From Fredinandcohnia onubensis (GTDB lineage Bacteria; Bacillota; Bacilli; Bacillales; Bacillaceae_L): a stretch of DNA of 64,000 nucleotides. The position numbers were made by a program, and so were the translations under genes. The notes under the pieces were generated by a model, which saw nothing but the letters and a program-made list of their open reading frames with translations, was not told where the DNA came from and did no database searches. This document shows, one piece after another, positions 8,413 to 16,589 of this stretch; position 1 is the stretch's first letter, and the number at the start of each line of letters is the position of its first letter. The stretch covers positions 1 to 64,000 of the forward strand of contig NZ_JAPSKV010000012.1 in the NCBI RefSeq assembly GCF_031181385.1, given 5' to 3'.

Positions 8413-8444
8413 TAGAATGTTCTTGTTCGAACATTCTATTTTTT
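8413..8444 (+). terminator. Terminator between yqhR and aroQ
   Basis: A 10-bp perfect stem, TAGAATGTTC (8413-8422) / GAACATTCTA (8429-8438), with a 6-nt loop precedes six T. The aroQ binding site starts only a few bases further on, so aroQ expression must come from read-through or from a promoter overlapping this hairpin. Confidence 0.8.
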
Positions 8445-8460
8445 AAAGGGAGATTTATAT

Positions 8461-8910
8461 ATGAAGAAAATACTCCTTATTAATGGACCTAATTTAAATC
8501 GACTTGGCAAAAGGGAGCCGCATATTTATGGGAGTCTCACGCTAGCCGATGTGGAGAAAGACCTAACTGAGTTTGCGCAAAACAAGAATGTGGAGCTTGA
8601 TTGCTTCCAATCGAATTACGAGGGTGCGATTATTGATGCTATCCATAATGCCGAAGGAGAATACGATGGAATCGTTATGAATCCAGCGGCTTTTACGCAT
8701 TATAGCTATGCGATTCGCGATGCAATTGCTGGCGTTACTATACCTGTAGTGGAGATACATATTTCGAATATACATACTCGTGAGGAATTTCGACACACAT
8801 CGGTCATCGCTCCTGTTACAATTGGACAAATAGTCGGAGTAGGTGTATACGGCTACAAGCTTGCGTTATTAGCAATGATAGACCATTTAGGGGGAAAGCT
8901 AGATGAGTAA
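8461..8910 (+). CDS. aroQ: Type II 3-dehydroquinate dehydratase AroQ
   Basis: AroQ converts 3-dehydroquinate to 3-dehydroshikimate, the third step of the shikimate route to aromatic amino acids. The 149-residue protein has the full type II signature set: LLINGPNLNRLGKREPHIYG with the catalytic Tyr region, NPAAFTHYSYAIRDA, and EIHISNIHTREEFRH with the active-site His. Length equals the B. subtilis enzyme within one residue. The start follows AAAGGGAG. Its stop overlaps the yqhT start by 8 nt, so the two are likely translated together. Confidence 0.96.
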   Translation: MKKILLINGPNLNRLGKREPHIYGSLTLADVEKDLTEFAQNKNVELDCFQSNYEGAIIDAIHNAEGEYDGIVMNPAAFTHYSYAIRDAIAGVTIPVVEIHISNIHTREEFRHTSVIAPVTIGQIVGVGVYGYKLALLAMIDHLGGKLDE

Positions 8911-9964
8911 ATTAGAAAAGCTACGTGAAAGTTTTTCAGGTTTTGGAATTGATGGCTTATTGGTTACGAATAGCTATAACAGACGTTACATAACTAATTT
9001 CACCGGAACAGCGGGAGTTGCCCTTATTTCAGAAAACAAGGCAGTTTTTATTACAGATTTTCGTTATGTCGAGCAAGCCAGTGAACAGGTAAAGGAATTT
9101 GAAATTGTTCAACATTCAGGACCTATCATTGAAGAGGTTGCCAAACAAGCTGAAAAAATGGGAATTAAAAAGCTTGGGTTTGAACAAGATGATCTATCTT
9201 ATGCAACTTTTACGGCGTATGATAAAGAGGTTCAAGCAGAACTTATTCCTGTTTCAGGAGTGATTGAAAAGTTACGCTTGATTAAGACGGATTCAGAGAT
9301 TAAGATATTAAAGGAAGCTGCGGAGATAGCTGACGCCGCCTTTACACATATTTTAGATGTGATTCGTCCTGGTATTACTGAAATTGAAGTTTCTACTGAG
9401 TTAGAATTTTTTATGCGAAAACAAGGTGCTACTTCATCTTCTTTTGACACAATCGTTGCATCAGGTTATCGCTCAGCATTACCACATGGGGTGGCGAGTG
9501 ATAAGGTGATTGAAAAAGGTGATTTTGTAACCCTTGATTTTGGTGCATATTATAAGGGATATTGCTCAGATATCACACGTACTGTCGCTGTAGGGAATCC
9601 TAGCGATGAACTGAAAAACATTTATGATGTTGTTTTAGAAGCTCAGCTTCGTGGTATGGCCGGCATTAAGGCTGGCATCACAGGAATAGAAGCCGATGCC
9701 TTAACACGTGATTATATTACGGAAAAGGGCTATGGTGAATATTTTGGTCATTCAACTGGACACGGTCTTGGTATGGAGGTTCATGAACAGCCATCATTAT
9801 CATTCCGATCTGACAATGTATTAGAACCAGGAATGATTGTAACCTGTGAACCAGGTATTTACATAGCCGGTCTAGGTGGCGTGAGAATTGAGGACGATGT
9901 AGTTGTCAAAAAAGACGGCAATGAATCACTAACATTCTCTAAGAAAGAGTTAATTATTTTATAG
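8903..9964 (+). CDS. yqhT: M24B-family Xaa-Pro aminopeptidase YqhT
   Basis: A creatinase-like N-terminal domain (about 1-125) is followed by a pita-bread metallopeptidase domain. The metal ligands can be placed: Asp in LDFGAYYKGYCSDITRT, His in HSTGHGLGMEVHE, Glu in CEPGIY and Glu in GGVRIEDDVVV. The enzyme should remove N-terminal residues in front of proline using two metal ions. It has 353 residues, normal for the family, starts inside the end of aroQ, and lies 40 bp before efp. The aroQ-yqhT-efp order is conserved in Bacillus; the efp link is suggestive because EF-P helps translate polyproline. Confidence 0.93.
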   Translation: MSKLEKLRESFSGFGIDGLLVTNSYNRRYITNFTGTAGVALISENKAVFITDFRYVEQASEQVKEFEIVQHSGPIIEEVAKQAEKMGIKKLGFEQDDLSYATFTAYDKEVQAELIPVSGVIEKLRLIKTDSEIKILKEAAEIADAAFTHILDVIRPGITEIEVSTELEFFMRKQGATSSSFDTIVASGYRSALPHGVASDKVIEKGDFVTLDFGAYYKGYCSDITRTVAVGNPSDELKNIYDVVLEAQLRGMAGIKAGITGIEADALTRDYITEKGYGEYFGHSTGHGLGMEVHEQPSLSFRSDNVLEPGMIVTCEPGIYIAGLGGVRIEDDVVVKKDGNESLTFSKKELIIL

Positions 9965-10004
9965 ACAAAAGGTTTGTCGCAATTGAATTAGGAGGAAATA
10001 GTAT

Positions 10005-10562
10005 ATGATTTCAGTTAACGATTTTCGTACAGGTTTGACAATTGAAGTGGACGGTGGAATCTGGAGAGTAATGGATTTCCAACACGTTAAACCAGGAAAA
10101 GGAGCTGCCTTTGTACGCTCTAAGTTACGTAACCTTCGTACAGGTGCCGTTCAAGAGAAAACATTCCGTGCCGGCGAAAAAGTAGCAAAAGCACAAATCG
10201 AAAACCGCAGAATGCAATATTTATATGCAAACGGTGATTCACATGTATTCATGGACAATGAGTCGTACGAGCAAATTGAGCTACCAGCATCTGCAATCGA
10301 GTATGAGTTAAAATACTTAAAAGAAAACATGGAAGTACACATCATGATGTTCCAAAGCGAAACATTAGGTGTTGAGCTGCCAAACACAGTTGAGCTAAAG
10401 GTTACCGAAACAGAACCTGGCATCAAAGGGGATACAGCTTCTGGTGGTACAAAGCCAGCTACTCTTGAAACAGGTTTAATCGTTCAAGTTCCTTTCTTCA
10501 TTAATGAAGGCGATGTGTTAATCATTAACACTACTGAAGGATCATACGTATCACGTGCATAA
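10005..10562 (+). CDS. efp: Translation elongation factor P
   Basis: EF-P enters the ribosome E-site region and speeds peptide bond formation at consecutive prolines. The 185-residue protein has the three-barrel EF-P layout. The tip loop is [10 protein letters not shown], with Lys32 in the position that Bacillus modifies with 5-aminopentanol. A strong AGGAGG lies upstream of the ATG. The family C-terminal motif [17 protein letters not shown] is intact. Confidence 0.97.
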   Translation: MISVNDFRTGLTIEVDGGIWRVMDFQHVKPGKGAAFVRSKLRNLRTGAVQEKTFRAGEKVAKAQIENRRMQYLYANGDSHVFMDNESYEQIELPASAIEYELKYLKENMEVHIMMFQSETLGVELPNTVELKVTETEPGIKGDTASGGTKPATLETGLIVQVPFFINEGDVLIINTTEGSYVSRA

Positions 10563-10583
10563 TCAATATTGAGATTGATTGGG

Positions 10584-10614
10584 GACCCATCTTTTTAGAT
10601 GGGTTCTTTTTTTA
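10584..10614 (+). terminator. Terminator of efp
   Basis: Stem GACCCATCT / AGATGGGTT with a short T loop, then TCTTTTTTT. Confidence 0.88.
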
Positions 10615-10744
10615 TGTTTTTTCGGGGACACAATAATAAACCACAAAAAACTCACCCCCCAACCTACCCAAAAAAATTCTTCTTCTGAAAATGATTGAAC
10701 AAGCATAGGTTGTACAAAAGAAATTTAATTGGGTGGGGACAACG

Positions 10745-11026
10745 ATGAGACGAATATTTTCGATGTTTGATTCAAGTGTTTTGACGATGGCGGGTCTGCG
10801 AATTTTATCCGGTTGCTTAGAAATAACGGCGGCGATATTAATGCTGGTATTTAATGATGTGAAAAAAGCGTTAGCGGTCAATGCCTCTCTAGCTATTGTG
10901 GGGCCGCTTATTCTTATCGCGACTATGTCAATTGGACTGATTGGTTTGGCAGATCAGCTATCGTATTCGAAACTGCTTTTTATAGGACTTGGGGTTGCCT
11001 TTATTTTGTATGGAATCTTCAAATAG
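10745..11026 (+). CDS. yqhV: Small membrane protein YqhV
   Basis: This 93-residue protein has three hydrophobic spans (about 15-36, 43-69 and 73-92) and almost no soluble part. It matches YqhV, which sits between efp and spoIIIAA in B. subtilis and has the same length. The ATG at 10745 follows GGTGGGG; a further upstream GTG at 10733 overlaps this site. Function unknown. Its place just ahead of the spoIIIA promoter hints at a sporulation link, but nothing in the sequence proves it. Confidence 0.85.
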   Translation: MRRIFSMFDSSVLTMAGLRILSGCLEITAAILMLVFNDVKKALAVNASLAIVGPLILIATMSIGLIGLADQLSYSKLLFIGLGVAFILYGIFK

Positions 11027-11044
11027 AAATCGATTGAGTAGTAG

Positions 11045-11072
11045 GCATAATGTGTCCAAGCCTGCATACATT
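11045..11072 (+). promoter_or_regulatory. Sigma-E-type promoter of the spoIIIA operon
   Basis: GCATAAT at 11045-11051 resembles the sigma-E -35 (KMATATT type) and CATACATT at 11065-11072 matches the -10 CATACAnT. The spacer is 13 bp. Mother-cell sigma-E transcription is the known control of spoIIIA in B. subtilis. Confidence 0.65.
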
Positions 11073-11105
11073 GAATTATGAGAGATTATGTGAGGAGTTT
11101 ACTAG

Positions 11106-12029
11106 ATGAAAGAAATAATTGACGTGCTACCAAAATCAATCGCAAGCCTTGTAGACAAGTATCCTCCAGAACGCATAGAAAAAATGGAAGAAATCCGAAT
11201 AAGAGTGGCTCGACCTCTTGAAATCATTGAGAATGGGATGCCTATTTTTCATAATTATTCCGTTACAGGTGAAGACGCCGTTCAGCTCCTGAACAAACTT
11301 GGTCAATATTCGATTTATACACTTGAAGAAGAGCTGAAGCGGGGCTATGTCACCATCCAAGGTGGACATCGAGTGGGACTAGCTGGAAAAGTTATCACGG
11401 AGAATGGAAATGTCAAGGCGATTCGAGATGTGACGTCTTTTAATATTCGGATCGCAAAGCAAAAAATTGGAGTTGCAGCTCCACTTGCACCTTATCTCTA
11501 TGATTCTTATTGGAAAAATACCATCATCATTGGTCCGCCACAAACTGGTAAAACCACTTTACTGAGGGATCTTGCAAGGATGATTAGTACAGGAATCGAA
11601 TCAAGACACATTCCAGCGTTAAAGGTCGGAATCGTAGATGAGCGTTCTGAGATCGCCGGCTGTGTTAAAGGAGTTCCTCAAGCTTCCTTAGGGCCTAGAG
11701 TCGATGTTCTAGATGCTTGTCCAAAGGCTGAGGGGATGATGATGATGATTAGATCGATGAGTCCTGACGTATTAATTGTTGATGAAATTGGTAGAGAGGA
11801 AGACAGTGAAGCAATTATGGAAGCAGTTAATGCGGGGGTAAGTTTGATTGTGACTGCACACGGACATCAAATTTCCGACCTCACGAAGCGTCCATCATTA
11901 CAGAAGATTATTGAAGCAGGAGTAATAGAGAGATTTGTAGAGTTATCACGCACAAAGGGGCCGGGAACTATAAAATCCATCTTAGGTCCTACTGGAAAGC
12001 ATCTTTTACCAAAAGTGAGCGTGACGTAG
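11106..12029 (+). CDS. spoIIIAA: Stage III sporulation protein AA (engulfment channel ATPase)
   Basis: SpoIIIAA is the mother-cell ATPase of the SpoIIIA-SpoIIQ feeding channel, related to type II/IV secretion ATPases. The Walker A motif GPPQTGKT is at residues 143-150 and the Walker B VLIVDE at 222-227. The 307-residue length is normal. The start follows GAGGAG. It begins an eight-gene operon with gaps of 0-40 bp. spoIIIAB starts on the base directly after its stop codon. Confidence 0.96.
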   Translation: MKEIIDVLPKSIASLVDKYPPERIEKMEEIRIRVARPLEIIENGMPIFHNYSVTGEDAVQLLNKLGQYSIYTLEEELKRGYVTIQGGHRVGLAGKVITENGNVKAIRDVTSFNIRIAKQKIGVAAPLAPYLYDSYWKNTIIIGPPQTGKTTLLRDLARMISTGIESRHIPALKVGIVDERSEIAGCVKGVPQASLGPRVDVLDACPKAEGMMMMIRSMSPDVLIVDEIGREEDSEAIMEAVNAGVSLIVTAHGHQISDLTKRPSLQKIIEAGVIERFVELSRTKGPGTIKSILGPTGKHLLPKVSVT

Positions 12030-12545
12030 ATGATAAAAATTTTAGGAGCAATATGTATTCTTCTTTCAACCACTTGGGCAGGATTTGAAGCAGCACGACG
12101 TTTAAGTGAACGTCCTCGTCAGTTAAGGATGTTAAAAACAGCCTTACAATCACTGGAAGCGGAAATTATGTACGGCCATGTACCCTTAATTGATGTTGCA
12201 ACCCATCTCTCGCGGCAAATTCCGAAGCCCGTATCTTACTTTTTTGAAGGTTTTGCTAAACGGCTTCAAACAGGAGAGGTAAGTGTCAAGATAGCTTGGG
12301 ATGATAGTCTAAAAGAGGTTTCCAAATTGACTGCCTTTCATCAAGGGGAAATTGAGATTCTTCAGCAGTTTGGGGAAACACTTGGACAGCATGATCGAAC
12401 CTCTCAACAGAAACACATAAAACTTGCAATAACCCATCTGGAACGGGAAGAAAGTGATGCAAAAGAAAGACAAATGCGTTACGAAAAAATGGTGAAAAGC
12501 CTGGGCTTTTTGTCTGGTTTATTAGTAGTCATTTTATTGATTTAG
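12030..12545 (+). CDS. spoIIIAB: Stage III sporulation protein AB
   Basis: The 171-residue protein has one hydrophobic segment at each end (about 3-18 and 157-171) around a helical domain facing the cytoplasm, the GspF-like layout expected of SpoIIIAB. Conserved pieces include WAGFEAARRLSERPRQLR and LQSLEAEIMYGHVPL. It starts with zero spacing from spoIIIAA. Confidence 0.94.
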   Translation: MIKILGAICILLSTTWAGFEAARRLSERPRQLRMLKTALQSLEAEIMYGHVPLIDVATHLSRQIPKPVSYFFEGFAKRLQTGEVSVKIAWDDSLKEVSKLTAFHQGEIEILQQFGETLGQHDRTSQQKHIKLAITHLEREESDAKERQMRYEKMVKSLGFLSGLLVVILLI

Positions 12546-12560
12546 GGGGAGAAGAAGCGA

Positions 12561-12767
12561 ATGGGAGTGGATGTAAATATTATATTTCAAATAGCCGGTG
12601 TAGGAATTGTGGTTGCCTTTCTCCATACAATCCTAGATCAGATGGGTAAAAAGGAATATGCCCAGTGGGTTACATTGTTGGGGTTTATATATATCCTGTT
12701 TATGGTTGCAACAATCGTTGAGGACCTATTTAAAAAGATTAAAGCTGTATTCCTCTTTCAGGGGTAA
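12561..12767 (+). CDS. spoIIIAC: Stage III sporulation protein AC
   Basis: A 68-residue membrane protein with two spans and the strongly conserved segment LDQMGKKEYAQWVTLLGF. The length and sequence are those of SpoIIIAC, a small membrane part of the SpoIIIA channel. It has a GGGGAGAAG site ahead of the ATG and ends 13 bp before spoIIIAD. Confidence 0.96.
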   Translation: MGVDVNIIFQIAGVGIVVAFLHTILDQMGKKEYAQWVTLLGFIYILFMVATIVEDLFKKIKAVFLFQG

Positions 12768-12780
12768 GGAGGGATGAGCG

Positions 12781-13170
12781 ATTGAGATTATACAAATCGT
12801 TGGATTAGGTTTAATTGGAACCTTTCTGGCACTCATTGTAAAAGAACAAAAACCTACCTTTGCCTTTTTGCTGGTCGTATTTATCGGCTGTGTGATCTTT
12901 CTATTTTTAGTGGGGGAAATTGCAGATATCATTCGCATGCTTGAAAAAGTTGCGATTAACGCCAATGTGAACACCGTATATGTGGAAACCATTCTCAAAA
13001 TCATTGGAATAGCATACATCGCTGAATTTGGAGCACAGATTACGAAAGATGCAGGTCAAGGGTCATTAGCCTCAAAGATTGAACTTGGGGGAAAGATTCT
13101 AATTTTAGCACTAGCTATACCAATTTTAACAGTATTAATAGAAACAATTATTGGACTAATTCCTAGTTAA
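12781..13170 (+). CDS. spoIIIAD: Stage III sporulation protein AD, probable ATT start codon
   Basis: The reading frame gives IEIIQIVGLGLIGTFLALIV then FAFLLVVFIG, the normal SpoIIIAD N-terminus, with four membrane spans in 129 residues. The in-frame codon just before (GCG) and the stop TGA at 12775 leave ATT at 12781 as the only codon that gives the full-length protein. A perfect AGGAGG at 12767-12772 lies 8 nt upstream of it, the ideal distance. Later in-frame starts such as TTG 12868 would remove the first membrane span. ATT initiation is known for infC and a few other genes. The protein is a membrane component of the SpoIIIA complex. Confidence 0.9.
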   Translation: MEIIQIVGLGLIGTFLALIVKEQKPTFAFLLVVFIGCVIFLFLVGEIADIIRMLEKVAINANVNTVYVETILKIIGIAYIAEFGAQITKDAGQGSLASKIELGGKILILALAIPILTVLIETIIGLIPS

Positions 13171-13213
13171 ATCGTTTAAATTGAAACCAAGGTTTTCAAG
13201 GGGGTGGTTGGCA

Positions 13214-14410
13214 TTGACCGGTAGTAAAACCTTTTCTATTCTAGCTCTATTTCTTTTCTTTTTTTCTTTACCACATATTGTACAAGCCTCGCCCTCACAG
13301 CAAGAAGTCATCGAAAACCAAATTCAAGAACAGGTTGAGGAACAACTAGAAACCCTTGGCATCGACGAAATAAAACAATTTTGGGATGAAATTGTTACGG
13401 ATTATGGAGGCTATTTACCTGAAAGTCAAAAGGGTAGTTTACTAGAATTCATTCAGGGCGATAAGGAGCTTTCATTGAAGGAATGGCTGCTTGGACTCGT
13501 CAAATTCGTGTTCCATGAAATCATCGCAAATGGAAAACTTCTTAGCACACTAATCATGCTTACGGTTTTTAGTATGTTTTTGCAAACTTTGCAAAATTCA
13601 TTTGAGAAAAGTGCAGTTAGTAAAGTTGCTTATGCAATTGTCTACATGGTGTTAATCATAATTGCGCTAAATAGCTTCAGGGTTGCCATCATGTACACAG
13701 AGGAAGCCATCCAGACGATGATCAATTTTATACTAGCACTTGTTCCATTATTGCTTGCGTTAGTGGCATCATCAGGTGGAATCGCATCAGCAGCATTTTT
13801 CCACCCACTGATATTATTTTTAATGAATACCAGCGGGCTTTTAATTCAATATATCGTTTTACCTTTGTTGTTTATGTCAGCCTTACTAAGCATTGTGAGT
13901 ACGTTAAGTGAACATTACAAGGTAACCCAGCTTGCCCAGTTACTACGAAATGTGAGTATAGGCATCATCGGGGTTTTCTTGACAATTTTTTTAGGAGTTA
14001 TCTCAGTGCAGGGAACGACAACGGCGGTTGCAGACGGAATAACAATTCGGACTGCAAAATTTATTACAGGTAATTTTATTCCGGTCATTGGCCGGATGTT
14101 CACGGATGCTACTGATACTGTAATCAGTGCCTCGGTCATTCTGAAAAACACTGTTGGTATCTTTGGGGTCGTTATTCTCCTGTTAATTGCAGCATTCCCA
14201 GCGATTAAGGTGCTGTCCCTAGCCATTATTTATAAGCTTGCAGCTGCACTTCTGCAGCCACTTGGCGGAGGGCCGGTCATTGCTTGTTTAAATATCATTA
14301 GTAAAAGTGTCGTATATATCTTTGCAGCATTAGCGATCGTGTCACTTATGTTTTTCCTAAGTATCACGGTTATTATTGCAGCTGGAAACCTAACATTGAT
14401 GGTTAGATAA
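13214..14410 (+). CDS. spoIIIAE: Stage III sporulation protein AE
   Basis: SpoIIIAE is a polytopic membrane protein of the SpoIIIA channel. A signal peptide (TFSILALFLFFFSLPHIVQA) is followed by a short extracellular region and then about seven membrane spans from residue ~105 onward, including the conserved LGGGPVIACLNIISKS. Start: TTG at 13214 follows AAGGGGGTGG with 6-nt spacing and gives 398 residues, one short of B. subtilis. The upstream TTG at 13181 has no binding site. Confidence 0.92.
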   Translation: MTGSKTFSILALFLFFFSLPHIVQASPSQQEVIENQIQEQVEEQLETLGIDEIKQFWDEIVTDYGGYLPESQKGSLLEFIQGDKELSLKEWLLGLVKFVFHEIIANGKLLSTLIMLTVFSMFLQTLQNSFEKSAVSKVAYAIVYMVLIIIALNSFRVAIMYTEEAIQTMINFILALVPLLLALVASSGGIASAAFFHPLILFLMNTSGLLIQYIVLPLLFMSALLSIVSTLSEHYKVTQLAQLLRNVSIGIIGVFLTIFLGVISVQGTTTAVADGITIRTAKFITGNFIPVIGRMFTDATDTVISASVILKNTVGIFGVVILLLIAAFPAIKVLSLAIIYKLAAALLQPLGGGPVIACLNIISKSVVYIFAALAIVSLMFFLSITVIIAAGNLTLMVR

Positions 14411-14430
14411 AGGCCAAGGAGGTGAGGACG

Positions 14431-15084
14431 CTGAGTTTTATTGCCGAATGGATTACGAATATTATTTTATTCATTTTACTCGCGACAATTGTGGACATGC
14501 TTCTGCCGAGTTCTAGTATGCAAAAATACGTAAAAATGGTAACAGGGCTTTTATTAATCCTGATTATATTAACTCCTCTGTTCTCACTTTTTAAATCAGA
14601 TTTGGACCAGGCCTTGTTAAATATGAATTTAAAACCAGTTCAAAGTGAAAAAAATCTAGAAAATTTAATAGATTTGAAGAAAAAAGAAATACAAGCCTCA
14701 CAACGTGCATATATTTTAGAAACAATGGCTGTCCAATTGGAATCTGAAGTGGAAGAGGAGTTGGTGCAAAACGAATATGATTTAACTGTTCAAAAAGTAA
14801 ACGTATCCCTTTCAAGTGCAGTAGACAGTAAAGAGATTGTTACTTTGGATGATGTGTTGGATGACATTCAGTCAATTGAGGTGGTGCTCTCAAAAGAGAC
14901 AGCCGAACCTGATGATGTAGCAGTAGTAAAAACAGTTGAGATTGATACCTCCAAACAGAATGAGCCAGTGTATAAAAAAGTAGATCAAAACAATGTTAAT
15001 GAAATCACAAAAACATTAGCTTCCAGATGGGAAATTGACTCCGAAAAAATTGTAGTCACTGTGGAAGGGGGGAAAGAGTCGTAG
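14431..15084 (+). CDS. spoIIIAF: Stage III sporulation protein AF, probable CTG start codon
   Basis: Two N-terminal membrane spans are followed by a soluble ring-building-type domain. The conserved start of the family, SFIAEWITNIILFILL and DMLLPSSSMQKYVKMV, begins one residue after a CTG at 14431. AAGGAGG at 14416-14422 lies 8 nt before that CTG. The only standard alternative, GTG 14422, overlaps the binding site itself and would add three residues with no family match. The product is 217 residues. This is the second rare start codon in the operon. Confidence 0.9.
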   Translation: MSFIAEWITNIILFILLATIVDMLLPSSSMQKYVKMVTGLLLILIILTPLFSLFKSDLDQALLNMNLKPVQSEKNLENLIDLKKKEIQASQRAYILETMAVQLESEVEEELVQNEYDLTVQKVNVSLSSAVDSKEIVTLDDVLDDIQSIEVVLSKETAEPDDVAVVKTVEIDTSKQNEPVYKKVDQNNVNEITKTLASRWEIDSEKIVVTVEGGKES

Positions 15085-15756
15085 ATGGATAAGGACAAAG
15101 GAATCTTGAACAAAATCAAAGGAATGTTCTCCGGGTCCAAGGATGATCCACCAGATAAAAAGGGAAACAAAAAAAACCAATATTTCTTACTTTTATTAGC
15201 AGTTGGGATAGCCTTTATGTTAATTAGTAATCTATTTTCAGGTGACAAACCAACATCTTCTGTTATGCCAGCTACTTCCTCAGAAGTAAGTGCAAAGGAT
15301 GAGCCAACATTTGGAGGACAGAAAGATGAACTAACAACAGCAATTGGTAAATATGAGGATCGTTATGAAAACGAGCTCAAAGAAGCACTTGAAGCAATTG
15401 CTGGAGTAGAGGATGTCATTGTTTCAGTAAGTGTAGATGCTACTGAATCAAAAATACTTGAAAAAAACACCGTAACCCAAAGTCAAATCACAAATGAGGA
15501 AGACAGGGATGGTGGAAAAAGACAAGTTGAGGATATAACAAAAGATGAACAAGTTGTCATCATCCGCAGCGGGGATTCTGAAACACCAATCGTCTTGAAG
15601 ATTGAAAAGCCAGAAATACGAAGTGTTCTAATCGTTGCTAAAGGTGTTGAAAACGCAAAAATAAAACAAATGGTAGTGGAGGCTGTTACAAAAGGTTTTG
15701 ATGTGCCAAATCACAAGGTAGCAGTTGTACCAAGGAAAACGAAGGGGGATTCATAA
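15085..15756 (+). CDS. spoIIIAG: Stage III sporulation protein AG
   Basis: SpoIIIAG forms a large ring in the intermembrane space between mother cell and forespore. The 223-residue protein has a short cytoplasmic N-terminus, one membrane span (YFLLLLAVGIAFMLISNLF, about 31-50) and a soluble domain with the conserved LKEALEAIAGVEDVIVSVSV. The ATG directly follows the spoIIIAF stop codon. Confidence 0.95.
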   Translation: MDKDKGILNKIKGMFSGSKDDPPDKKGNKKNQYFLLLLAVGIAFMLISNLFSGDKPTSSVMPATSSEVSAKDEPTFGGQKDELTTAIGKYEDRYENELKEALEAIAGVEDVIVSVSVDATESKILEKNTVTQSQITNEEDRDGGKRQVEDITKDEQVVIIRSGDSETPIVLKIEKPEIRSVLIVAKGVENAKIKQMVVEAVTKGFDVPNHKVAVVPRKTKGDS

Positions 15757-15757
15757 A

Positions 15758-16360
15758 ATGTTATTGAAAAAACAAACTGTATGGTTATTAACAATGTTAA
15801 GTCTAGTAGTAGTGTTATCAGTCTATTATATTACGACACCTGAAAACAATCCGAACGATGTTGCGATGGAGCAGGAAGAAGAAAAGGATAATGCAAAAGA
15901 AAATGAAAATGTGGAAACATCTACTGAAAATAAAGGCGGTGCAAGTGTAACTGTTGAGGAAGATGAAGAGGGTAATGTGATCTCATCTGTTTCTAGTGAT
16001 GATATGTTTGCTGCATTACGCTTAGAAATTGATGAGCACCGCAGTAAAATAAGAAGCAACTTAGAAGCTCAAGCAGCTTCAACAGAGCTGACAGCAGATC
16101 AAAAGCTTAAAGCATATGATGAGTTAAAGAAGCTAGAGGATATTGAATCAAAAGAAAAGATTATCGAGATGCTTATCAAAGGAAATAACTATGAGGATGC
16201 TTTAGTACGCGTAGAGGGTGACAAAATTAAGATTACAGTTAAATCTAAGGAAAGCTCAAAGCAACAAGCAAATGAGATTCTACGACTTGTTCGCAGCGAG
16301 TTAGGCGAACTCCAAAATGTTGCAGTAGAGTTTGAATTAACTGGTGAAAAAGAAAAATAA
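15758..16360 (+). CDS. spoIIIAH: Stage III sporulation protein AH
   Basis: SpoIIIAH reaches from the mother-cell membrane across the gap to bind forespore SpoIIQ. The 200-residue protein has one membrane span (about 7-24), an acidic linker and a C-terminal EscJ/YscJ-like ring-forming domain. The ATG at 15758, one base after the spoIIIAG stop and 7 nt after GAAGGGGG, is chosen over an upstream in-frame start within spoIIIAG. Confidence 0.94.
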   Translation: MLLKKQTVWLLTMLSLVVVLSVYYITTPENNPNDVAMEQEEEKDNAKENENVETSTENKGGASVTVEEDEEGNVISSVSSDDMFAALRLEIDEHRSKIRSNLEAQAASTELTADQKLKAYDELKKLEDIESKEKIIEMLIKGNNYEDALVRVEGDKIKITVKSKESSKQQANEILRLVRSELGELQNVAVEFELTGEKEK

Positions 16361-16368
16361 TAGGTAAA

Positions 16369-16408
16369 AGAAAGTACGGCTAATATGCTGTACTTTCTAT
16401 TTTTTTTG
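16369..16408 (+). terminator. Terminator of the spoIIIA operon
   Basis: Stem AGAAAGTACGGC / GCTGTACTTTCT with loop TAATAT, followed by eight T. Confidence 0.92.
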
Positions 16409-16472
16409 GTAAAATAAATAAGAAGATGGGAAAACAATGATAACGTTTTTGTGAAAAAATCTCTGCAATATA

Positions 16473-16502
16473 TTGAAAAGAGGGTTTTAAGTATCGTATC
16501 AT
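16473..16502 (+). promoter_or_regulatory. Promoter of accB-accC
   Basis: TTGAAA (16473-16478) and TATCAT (16497-16502) form a sigma-A type promoter with an 18-bp spacer. The start point would be near 16508, inside the operator described next. Confidence 0.6.
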
Positions 16503-16503
16503 G

Positions 16504-16520
16504 TTAGTATGTGGTACTAA
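16504..16520 (+). promoter_or_regulatory. FapR-type operator upstream of accB
   Basis: TTAGTATGTGGTACTAA is a perfect TTAGTA-N5-TACTAA inverted repeat, the known FapR box of Gram-positive fatty acid genes. It begins 2 bp after the -10 box, where a bound repressor would block transcription. FapR releases DNA on binding malonyl-CoA, the product of the enzyme encoded in part by this operon. Confidence 0.7.
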
Positions 16521-16589
16521 TACTAGCAATAAAATGTTGCCAACAATTTATAGTTTTATATTTCGAGTTAATCACAAGGAGTGTAATGG

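Noticed and set aside
8413-8438. LexA/DinR operator between yqhR and aroQ (contains GTTCGAAC)
   Set aside because: The bases are the loop and inner stem of a clear terminator with a T tract, and the match to the SOS consensus is poor.
12868-13170. spoIIIAD starting at TTG 12868
   Set aside because: It would remove the first membrane span and the conserved N-terminus, and has no ribosome binding site; the upstream ATT has a perfect one.
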